Source: Bog-473 sp963738135
Lineage (GTDB): Bacteria; Actinomycetota; Acidimicrobiia; Acidimicrobiales; RAAP-2
Direction: 5' to 3'
Assembly (NCBI GenBank): GCA_963738135.1
Contig: CAVTVK010000003.1
Location: 434,001-498,000, forward strand
DNA length: 64,000 nt
Below the pieces are notes generated by a model. The model was not told the DNA's origin, made no database searches, and worked only from the letters and a program-made list of their open reading frames with translations. The translations under genes were made by a program, and so were the position numbers. Below are positions 28,853 through 36,118 of this stretch, one piece after another. Every line of letters begins with the position of its first letter. The stretch's first letter is position 1.

Positions 28853-30291
28853 GAGGACCCCGAGTCGGAGGGCCCAGACACACGAGTGACGGCGCGCTCG
28901 AATCGGGCCAGGCGCTCGACTGCCTCGGCGGCGTCGATGGTCGGCTCGTAGCGGGCCGACGAATCTTCTCGCCGGACGACGTCGTCGAGCGTCTGCCCTG
29001 ATCCGGCGCCGAGGCGCGCCAGGGCGCCCACTCCCGCCGCCGTGGCGTGCGGCGAGGCGGCGACCTCGACCGGAACCTGGAGCAGGTCGGCCTGCAGCTG
29101 CATGAGCTCACGCGAACGGGTCAAACCGCCGTCCACCCGAAGCACTGTCAGTGGTCGACCGACATCGAACGCGGCGGCGCGGGCCAGCAGTGTCACCTGG
29201 GCCGCCAAGCCCTCCAAGGTGGCGCGGACCACGTGGGCAGGCTCCGTTGACGGGCCGATCCCTTCGATGCTGGCCAGGGCCTCGGGCCGCCACCATGGCG
29301 CGCCCAGTCCGCTGAGGGCGGGGACCACGGTGACCCCTCCGCTGTCCCGGACCGAACCGGCGACGGTGTCGACCTCCTCGGCGCGGCGGAGGAAGCCCCA
29401 ACGCTGCAGCCAGGCGAAGGCCGCGCCGGCGGCATAGACCTGACCGTCAATGCAGTAGGACGCCTGCGCGCCAAGTTGCCAGGCCACCGAGACGGCCAAC
29501 CCACCGGACGACGCAAGAGCCCGCGGCCCCGCGTTGGCCAGCAGGAAGGCACCGGTGCCGTAGGTGCATTTCGACTCGCCGGGCTCGAGGCAGTGCTGTC
29601 CGACCAGCGCCGCCTGCTGGTCGACGCTCAGTCCGGTCACCGGCAACGACGGGCCGAAGGCGTCGGTGAGGCCGATCTCCTGTGCACTGCCCACCACACT
29701 GGGAAGATCGGCGGGGTCCAGGCCGAAAGCCGCACACGCCTCGGCCGACCATGTCCGCTGCTCCAGGTCGAGCAAGAGCGTTCTCGATGCGGTCGTGACG
29801 TCGGTGACGTACGCGCCGGTGAGGCGGTGGAGCAGCCAGGAATCGCTCGTCGTCACGACGCCCTCGTTCGTGACGTTGCGGCGCAGCCAGGTCATCTTCG
29901 GTGCTGCGAAGTACGGATCGAGGGGAAGGCCGGTGGTGCGGGTCAGGTGCTCGGCGTCGCCGGCCAACTCCGCGCAGAGCGCAGCGGCGCGCCGGTCTTG
30001 CCAGGAGATGGCCGCAGTCAAGGGACGGCCCGTCCCGCGATCCCACGCCAACACGGTCTCACCCTGATTGGCGAATCCGATCGCGTCGACACCGCCGGCC
30101 GCCGATGCGATCGCGCCACGTCCGGCCCGGCAGACCGAATCCCACAGTTGTTCGGGGTCTTGTTCGACTCCTCCGCCCGTGACCGCGTACGGCGTCACGG
30201 CGGCCTCGACTGAGGACAGGATCTCGCCGTCGTCGCCGAAGACGACCGCCTTGGTCGCCGAGGTGCCCTGGTCGATGGCGAGGACTCTCAC
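28849..30291 (-). CDS. FGGY carbohydrate kinase, glycerol kinase-like
   Basis: 480 residues, intact. ATP and fold motifs are clear: VLAIDQGTSATKAVVF at the start, YGTGAFLLANAG for phosphate binding, and RVDGGLTRSRELMQLQADLL near the end. Of the glycerol contacts known from E. coli GlpK, Glu84 (NQGET), Trp103 (ISWQDRR), Tyr135 (LPLDPYFAAPK) and Asp245 (SVDQQAALVGQ) are kept. Arg83 is replaced by Gly: NQGET instead of NQRET. That Arg holds the glycerol hydroxyls, so the substrate may be glycerol with lower affinity or another small polyol. It is the first gene of its operon and is divergent from the permease at 30502. Confidence 0.85.
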   Translation of the reverse strand: MRVLAIDQGTSATKAVVFGDDGEILSSVEAAVTPYAVTGGGVEQDPEQLWDSVCRAGRGAIASAAGGVDAIGFANQGETVLAWDRGTGRPLTAAISWQDRRAAALCAELAGDAEHLTRTTGLPLDPYFAAPKMTWLRRNVTNEGVVTTSDSWLLHRLTGAYVTDVTTASRTLLLDLEQRTWSAEACAAFGLDPADLPSVVGSAQEIGLTDAFGPSLPVTGLSVDQQAALVGQHCLEPGESKCTYGTGAFLLANAGPRALASSGGLAVSVAWQLGAQASYCIDGQVYAAGAAFAWLQRWGFLRRAEEVDTVAGSVRDSGGVTVVPALSGLGAPWWRPEALASIEGIGPSTEPAHVVRATLEGLAAQVTLLARAAAFDVGRPLTVLRVDGGLTRSRELMQLQADLLQVPVEVAASPHATAAGVGALARLGAGSGQTLDDVVRREDSSARYEPTIDAAEAVERLARFERAVTRVSGPSDSGSS

Positions 30292-30501
30292 AGTGGGCGA
30301 CCGTTGTCCGGTGCCGGATGGCTCTGCTTGTGGGGCCTAGGGCGGCGATTCCCGCACATTCGTCTCATCCTGACAGGCAGGAAGCGGCTCCGGACGGCCT
30401 CGGCACCACTATTCCCGTCACGCGATCAATGGGCTTGCTATCGTTTCCGCAACACCCGCTGCGGCTGGGTCCGTAGGGGCGGCCGAACAAGGGGGATGCA
30501 C

Positions 30502-32100
30502 ATGACCGAGGTTGTCGACGAGGTGGCCGGGGGCGGCGTCGGGACGCTGGACGCTGACGAGCAGAAACTTGCCGAAATGGGCTACAAGCAGGAGCTGAAT
30601 CGCTCCTGGTCGAGCTTCTCCAACTTTGCCATCAGCTTCTCCATCATCTCCATCCTGGCCGGGTGTTTCACCACGTTCTACGCCGGCTGGAACGGCGGTG
30701 GCCCCGCGGCGATCGCCTGGGGATGGCCCATCTTGGCCGCACTCGTCCTCTGTATCGGCGTCTGCCTCTCCGAGTTGGTGTCCGCCTTCCCGACCTCGGG
30801 GGGCATCTACTGGTGGGCCTCCAAGCTCGGGGGCGTCAAGGCGGGTTACTACACCGGGTGGCTGAACCTCATCGGGCTCCTCGCCATTGTGGCGTCGGTC
30901 GGCTACGGGTGCGCGACGTTCCTGGACCTCACACTCGGCTTCCTCTTCCCCGGCAGTTACACCTCGGGGAACCTCGACACGATCTTCCTCTACTTCCTCG
31001 GCATCCTCGTCATTGCTGCATTGGTCAACATCTTCTCGAGCCACTTGCTGGGGATCTTCAACAACGTCTCGGTCTGGTGGCACGTGCTCGGCGCGGCCGC
31101 CATCGTGCTCATTCTGATCTTCCTGCCCCATCACCACGCCAGCGCCAGCATGGTCTTCACGTCGACCGTGAACAACACAGGTTTCTTCGGGGGGAAGACC
31201 AACGGATGGGGCTTCATCTTCATTGTGCTCCCAATCGGTGCCCTGCTCACGCAGTACACGATCACGGGGTACGACGCCTCTGCGCACCTGTCGGAGGAGA
31301 CGCACTCGGCCGCCGACTCGGCCGCCAAGGGGATTTGGCGGGCGATCTTCTACTCGGCGATTGGCGGCTGGATCCTCCTGCTGTCGTTCCTGTTCGCCGT
31401 ACAGAACGAGGCCGGCGTGACCAAGGGCGGCGGCGGTGTGGCGCTGATCTTCGCCCAAGCGCTCACCTCGCGCTGGGGTGGCACGGTCCTGCTCATCGCC
31501 ACCGTCGGGCAGCTCTTCTGCACCATGGCGTGCATGACAAGTTGCACGCGGATGCTCTTTGCCTTTAGCCGTGACGGGGCGGTTCCCGGTAACAAGCTCT
31601 GGTCGAGGCTGAATTCCCGTCGTGTTCCGGTGTTCGGAGTGGTCGCGGTGGCCGTCATCGCCCTGATCCTGACGTCTCCTGCACTGATCAAGGTCAACGT
31701 CAACGGAGTAGCCGTGCCGGTGGCCTTCAACGCTGTCGTCTCCCTCGGTGTCATCGGCCTCTACTGGTGCTTCGCCGTGCCGATCTGGCACCGGTGGCGG
31801 ATGGGTGACCGTTTCGAAGGCGGCAACTGGAGCCTCGGCTCGAAGTACAAGTGGTTGTCTGTCGTCGCCCTCCTCGACATCGTCCTCGTTTCGTTCATGG
31901 CTTTCCTGCCGAACGTGAACCTGGGCGTGCCATGGAATCCTGACTTCTCATGGAAGTTCGTCAACTACACGATCCTGGTCTTCCCAGCTGCTCTGATCGC
32001 GCTGTGGATCTACTGGCACGTGTCGGTCAAGAACTGGTTCACGGGGCCCAAGCAAACGATCGACGTCCTTCCGGAGACTCCCGCATCCTCACTGCCCTAA
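30502..32100 (+). CDS. APC-superfamily amino acid/amine permease
   Basis: 532 residues, intact, with about 12 membrane helices. The first reads SWSSFSNFAISFSIISILAG, preceded by MGYKQELNRSW; this, with CLSELVSAFPTSGGIYWWAS, is typical of the amino-acid/choline/GABA permease branch. QYTITGYDASAHLSEETHSA is the conserved cytoplasmic loop of that branch. ATG 30502 is six bases after AAGGGGG; the ATG at 30496 touches that site. It heads a group with a choline/ethanolamine-kinase-like gene and a dimethylglycine-dehydrogenase-like gene, which suggests a quaternary amine, ethanolamine or similar substrate. Confidence 0.85.
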   Translation: MTEVVDEVAGGGVGTLDADEQKLAEMGYKQELNRSWSSFSNFAISFSIISILAGCFTTFYAGWNGGGPAAIAWGWPILAALVLCIGVCLSELVSAFPTSGGIYWWASKLGGVKAGYYTGWLNLIGLLAIVASVGYGCATFLDLTLGFLFPGSYTSGNLDTIFLYFLGILVIAALVNIFSSHLLGIFNNVSVWWHVLGAAAIVLILIFLPHHHASASMVFTSTVNNTGFFGGKTNGWGFIFIVLPIGALLTQYTITGYDASAHLSEETHSAADSAAKGIWRAIFYSAIGGWILLLSFLFAVQNEAGVTKGGGGVALIFAQALTSRWGGTVLLIATVGQLFCTMACMTSCTRMLFAFSRDGAVPGNKLWSRLNSRRVPVFGVVAVAVIALILTSPALIKVNVNGVAVPVAFNAVVSLGVIGLYWCFAVPIWHRWRMGDRFEGGNWSLGSKYKWLSVVALLDIVLVSFMAFLPNVNLGVPWNPDFSWKFVNYTILVFPAALIALWIYWHVSVKNWFTGPKQTIDVLPETPASSLP

Positions 32101-32122
32101 GCGGCGCACCCTTGCGGCAACT

Positions 32123-33049
32123 GTGAGCGCCGGCGAGAGCGCGGCGATCGAGCCCTCGCTGCTCGAACGCATTGCCGTGTTGCGCGGGCAGCCCTGTTCC
32201 GTCGAGCCCCTCCCCGGCGGCCTGACCAATCAGAACTACAAGGTCTCGACCCCGGACGGGATCTACGTGGTGCGACACTCGACCCCGTCCTCACCCGACG
32301 GGCTGCCCGTCGACCGCCAGGCCGAGTACGAGAACAGCGTCCGTGCCGCGGCCGCCGGCGTCGGCGCGCCCGTGATCGAATTCCTGCCGGATGACGGGAT
32401 CCTCGTCATCGGTTTTCTCGAGGGAGAGACGCTGACGGACATGCATCTGCAGCGCCCGGGCATGGTGTCCCGGGTGGCGCAGGCCTGTCGACTGCTCCAC
32501 GCAGGCGAGCGGTTCGTGAACCACTTCGACATGTTCGAGGTGCAGGCCGACTACCTCGGGCGGGTCCAGCGTCGCGGCTTTCGACTCCCTCCGGGCTACT
32601 TCGAGCACGCGGGGACCCTCGACAGGATCCGCGCCGCGCTCGCCGTCCGTCCCGTCACTCCTCGGCCGTGCCACAACGACCTGTTGGCCGCCAACTTCAT
32701 CGACGACGGTCGAAAGATGTGGATCATCGACTACGAATACGCGGGCAACAACGACCCCTACTTCGAGCTCGGCAACATCTGGAGCGAGTGCCATCTGTCA
32801 CTCGAGCAGCTGGAAGAGCTCGTCGAGGAATACGACGGGACTCCCTTGCGGAGTCACCTGGCGCGGGCTCGTCTGTGGGGTCTCATGTCCCAGTACGGCT
32901 GGACGCTGTGGGCGTCCATTCAGGACGGCACCAGCTCGATCGACTTCGATTTCTGGGACTGGGGTCTGGAGAAGTACGAGCGGGCCGAGGCCACGTTCGG
33001 CGGGCCCGAGCTCGAGCGTCTCCTGGCCGACGTCACCCGGGCAGACTGA
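32123..33049 (+). CDS. Choline/ethanolamine kinase-like phosphotransferase (APH fold)
   Basis: 308 residues, intact. The catalytic loop is CHNDLLAANFIDD (HxDxxxxN form) and the metal Asp lies in MWIIDYEYAGNNDPYFELGN, which is the choline/ethanolamine kinase version of the motif. An N-terminal LPGGLTNQNYKVST is the nucleotide loop. It would phosphorylate an imported amino alcohol with ATP. GTG 32123 starts 22 bases after the permease stop, so the genes are almost surely co-transcribed. Other APH-fold substrates such as homoserine or thiamine cannot be excluded. Confidence 0.82.
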   Translation: MSAGESAAIEPSLLERIAVLRGQPCSVEPLPGGLTNQNYKVSTPDGIYVVRHSTPSSPDGLPVDRQAEYENSVRAAAAGVGAPVIEFLPDDGILVIGFLEGETLTDMHLQRPGMVSRVAQACRLLHAGERFVNHFDMFEVQADYLGRVQRRGFRLPPGYFEHAGTLDRIRAALAVRPVTPRPCHNDLLAANFIDDGRKMWIIDYEYAGNNDPYFELGNIWSECHLSLEQLEELVEEYDGTPLRSHLARARLWGLMSQYGWTLWASIQDGTSSIDFDFWDWGLEKYERAEATFGGPELERLLADVTRAD

Positions 33050-33056
33050 GGCCCCG

Positions 33057-35549
33057 GTGGCGAGCGAAGGGACGACAGTGGAACCTGCACCGAGGGAGGG
33101 CGACCTGCCCGACCGGGCGCGCGTCGTGATCATCGGCGGTGGCGTCATCGGGACCTCCACGGCGTACCACCTGGCGCGTCTCGGGTGGACCGACGTCTTG
33201 TTGCTCGAGCAGGGTGAGCTGTCGTGCGGCACGACGTGGCACGCGGCGGGCCTGCTCGGCCAGCTCCGGGCGACCGAGTCCGGGACCCGCCTGGTGCAGT
33301 ACTCGGCCCGCCTCTACGGCGAGCTCGAGGCCGAGACCGGTCTGGCGACGGGCCTCAAGCGGTGCGGTGGCGTGACGGTGGCGCGGACGCCCGAACGCTT
33401 GGTGCAGATCCGCCGCACCGCGGCGACGGCCGAGGCCTACGACCTCGAGTGCGAGCTGCTCACACCCGCCCAGGCGTTGGAGCGTTACCCGATCCTCGAG
33501 ATCGGTGATGTCCTGGGTGCGCTCTGGCTGCCGGGCGACGCCACCGTCAACCCGGTGGACGTGACAGCATCCCTGGCCCGCGGAGCCCGGATGCGGGGCG
33601 TGCGCATTGCAGAGCACACCCGGGTCACCGACATCGTGACCGGCGACGGCCATGTCGCCGGAGTCGTCACGGATCGTGGAGCCGTCGAGGCCGACGTCGT
33701 GGTGAACTGCGCCGGGCAATGGGCGAAGGCGGTCGGCCTGCTCTGCGGCGTCGACGTGCCCCTCCACTCGGCCGAGCACTTCTACGTCGTGACCGAGGCC
33801 ATGGAGGGTGTCCGCCCGGACCTGCCCATCCTGCGCGATCCTGACGGGTACACGTACATGAAGGAGGAGGTTGGCGGCCTCGTCGTCGGTGGCTTCGAGC
33901 CGACGGCCAAGCCGTGGGTCGCGCCGGATGCGTTGCCTCACCCCTTCGAGTTTCAGCTTCTTGAGGAGGACTGGGACCACTTCAGCGTGCTGATGGAGTC
34001 GGCCGTGCACCGGATTCCGGCTCTGCAGCACACCGGGCTCAAGAAGCTGTACAACGGCCCGGAGAGCTTCACGCCCGACAATCAATTCATCCTGGGCGAG
34101 GCCCCCGGCCTGCGGGGCTTCTTCGTCGGAGCCGGGTTCAACTCGGTCGGTATCGCCTCGGGCGGTGGCGCCGGACGGGCCTTGGCCGACTGGATCGTCG
34201 CCGGCGAGCCGACGAGTGACCTCGTGGCCGTGGACATACGGCGCTTCGCCCCGTTCAACGCCAACAACCGTTGGCTGCGGGACCGGGTGGGCGAGGTGCT
34301 CGGCCTGCACTATGCCGTGCCGTGGCCGAACCGGGAGCTGGCGACGGCCCGGCCGTTCCGCCGCTCACCGCTCCATCACCTGCTCACCGACAAAGGGGCG
34401 GTCTTCGGTTCCAAAATGGGATGGGAGCGGCCCAACGTCTTCGCCCCGATCGGTCGGCCCGCCGAGCTCGACTACACCTGGGGCCGGCCCGAGTGGCTGA
34501 CCTGGTCGGCCGCCGAGCAGAGCGCGACGCGAGAGCGCGTGGCCGTGTTCGACGAGACGTCGTTCGGCAAGCTCCTCGTCGTCGGCCGGGACGCCGAGCA
34601 GGTGCTCCAGCGCCTCTGCACGGCCGACGTTTCGGTCGAGGCCGGCCGGGCCGTCTACACGGGCATGCTCAACGAGCGGGCGGGCTACGAAGCGGACGTC
34701 ACCGTGACCCGGCTCGCGAAAGACCGGTATCTCCTCGTGACCAGCGCCGCATCGCCGGTGCGTGACGCCACGTGGATCGAACGGCACGCGCACGTGGGCG
34801 AGCACGTCTCGGTGGTCGACGTCTCTTCGGCCTACGCCGTCCTCGGCGTGATGGGGCCGGCGTCGCGCCAGCTCCTGGGCCGCCTCGGCTCGGCCGACTT
34901 GTCCGACGACGCGTTCCCCTTCTCGACAAGTCGGGAGATCGCCCTCGGGTACGCGACCGTGCGGGCGACCCGGATCACCTACGTGGGCGAGCTGGGCTGG
35001 GAGCTCTACGTCCCGACCGATTTTGCCGTGGGTGTCTACGAGGACCTCGTCACCGTCGGAGCCGACCTCGGCCTTGCCGACGCCGGGTACTACGCCATCA
35101 ACAGTCTCCGCCTCGACAAGGGATACCGGGCCTTCGGTTCCGACCTCACGCCCGACTTCACGCCGCTCGAGGCAGGGTTGCGCTTCACCTGCAAGCTCAA
35201 GACCCCGATCGACTTCGTCGGCCGCGACGCTCTGGAGGCGGCCATTGCGGCCGGCCCGCGTCGTCGACTCGTCTCTCTTCGTGTCGGTGACCCCGACGCC
35301 ATGCTCTGGGGCGGCGAGCTCGTCCTGCACGACGGCGCGCCGGCGGGGCAGGTGACCTCGGCGGCGTGGTCGGCCACGTCGGGGGCGGCCGTCGGTCTCG
35401 CCTATGTCTGGCGACAGGACCGTGGCCCGGTCACGGCAGAAGACGTGGCCACCGGAACATGGGAGGTGACCGTGGGCGCCACCGTGTCACCCATCGCCCT
35501 GCACACCGGGGCGCTCTACGACCCGACCTCAGCCCGGGTCCGGAGTTGA
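33057..35549 (+). CDS. Dimethylglycine/sarcosine dehydrogenase-like FAD protein with GcvT domain
   Basis: 830 residues, intact. Residues about 20-390 are a DAO domain: ARVVIIGGGVIGTSTAYHLA, and SCGTTWHAAGLLGQLR, whose His aligns with the one that binds FAD covalently in dimethylglycine dehydrogenase. Residues about 440-810 are an aminomethyltransferase-like (GcvT) domain with VFDETSFGKLLV, YVGELGWELYVPTDFA and LRLDKGYRAFGSDLTPDFTPLEAG. The enzyme would demethylate an N-methylated glycine and pass the one-carbon unit to tetrahydrofolate. GTG 33057 starts seven bases after the kinase stop; GTG 33078, behind GAAGGG, is an alternative start. Confidence 0.87.
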   Translation: MASEGTTVEPAPREGDLPDRARVVIIGGGVIGTSTAYHLARLGWTDVLLLEQGELSCGTTWHAAGLLGQLRATESGTRLVQYSARLYGELEAETGLATGLKRCGGVTVARTPERLVQIRRTAATAEAYDLECELLTPAQALERYPILEIGDVLGALWLPGDATVNPVDVTASLARGARMRGVRIAEHTRVTDIVTGDGHVAGVVTDRGAVEADVVVNCAGQWAKAVGLLCGVDVPLHSAEHFYVVTEAMEGVRPDLPILRDPDGYTYMKEEVGGLVVGGFEPTAKPWVAPDALPHPFEFQLLEEDWDHFSVLMESAVHRIPALQHTGLKKLYNGPESFTPDNQFILGEAPGLRGFFVGAGFNSVGIASGGGAGRALADWIVAGEPTSDLVAVDIRRFAPFNANNRWLRDRVGEVLGLHYAVPWPNRELATARPFRRSPLHHLLTDKGAVFGSKMGWERPNVFAPIGRPAELDYTWGRPEWLTWSAAEQSATRERVAVFDETSFGKLLVVGRDAEQVLQRLCTADVSVEAGRAVYTGMLNERAGYEADVTVTRLAKDRYLLVTSAASPVRDATWIERHAHVGEHVSVVDVSSAYAVLGVMGPASRQLLGRLGSADLSDDAFPFSTSREIALGYATVRATRITYVGELGWELYVPTDFAVGVYEDLVTVGADLGLADAGYYAINSLRLDKGYRAFGSDLTPDFTPLEAGLRFTCKLKTPIDFVGRDALEAAIAAGPRRRLVSLRVGDPDAMLWGGELVLHDGAPAGQVTSAAWSATSGAAVGLAYVWRQDRGPVTAEDVATGTWEVTVGATVSPIALHTGALYDPTSARVRS

Positions 35550-35631
35550 GCCGGCTTGCTTCTCCCTGGTGGACGCGCAGCACTGCGACGCGGAATCAAT
35601 GGGTGTGTGCCCTGGAGCGAAGGACGGCGGC

Positions 35632-35656
35632 GTTTCCACCCCGACTTCAGGGGTAG
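35632..35656 (+). promoter_or_regulatory. Putative SigF/SigB-type stress promoter
   Basis: GTTT (35632-35635) and GGGTAG (35651-35656) are 15 bases apart, matching the GTTT-N15-17-GGGTA form used by SigF/SigB-group sigma factors in actinobacteria. The site is 26 bases before the ATG at 35682. The match is seen directly; use by such a sigma factor is inferred. Confidence 0.5.
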
Positions 35657-35681
35657 GGCTCATGACGAGGGAGAGTGAGTG

Positions 35682-35984
35682 ATGCAGAAGGACCGACAGG
35701 AACTGTTGCGTGTAGCGAGCAGGCGGGTGCGGCGAGGGAAGAGGACCACGGGCAGGATTGTGGCCTCCGCCCTCGGATTCGGAATGGCCTACTACTTCGA
35801 CACAGAGAACGGGGAGCTGCGGCGTCGGCAGCTGCGGAAGACGGTGCAGCACGCGCTCAGTTCCGTGAAGGATGCGTGCGTGCCGAGTGCGGAGGATCCC
35901 CCCGTCTTCCATCCGGTCCTTCGGACCCACCGTGTCGGCGGGACGGTCGGTCGTGCCGGGGGGCCGGCCGCGGTTGCACGCTGA
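35682..35984 (+). CDS. Small YtxH-like basic protein
   Basis: 100 residues. A basic N-terminus (RQELLRVASRRVRRGKR) precedes a Gly-containing weakly hydrophobic segment, IVASALGFGMAYYFDTENG, then basic ELRRRQLRKTVQHALS. The YFDTENGELRRRQLR part resembles the YxxDPERGRRRR element of YtxH-like membrane-associated stress proteins. The ATG at 35682 follows GGGAGAG. The likely stress-type promoter 26 bases upstream fits that group. The C-terminal 40 residues have no recognisable domain. Confidence 0.6.
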   Translation: MQKDRQELLRVASRRVRRGKRTTGRIVASALGFGMAYYFDTENGELRRRQLRKTVQHALSSVKDACVPSAEDPPVFHPVLRTHRVGGTVGRAGGPAAVAR

Positions 35985-36118
35985 CGCGGGGCGGCGCGAG
36001 CCTTTCGTCCCAGTTCAGGACTGTAATTTGCGCAACCAACGCTTCGGCCGCGCCCCTTGACCCGAGCCCTCCAGCCGAGATCTGCCCAGTAACGTAAGCC
36101 CGATGTGGCCGAACGACC

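Noticed and set aside
30366..30380. TCCTG-ACAGG-CAGGA repeat in the gap between kinase and permease as an operator
   Set aside because: Five-base arms only, with no second copy; too weak to call.
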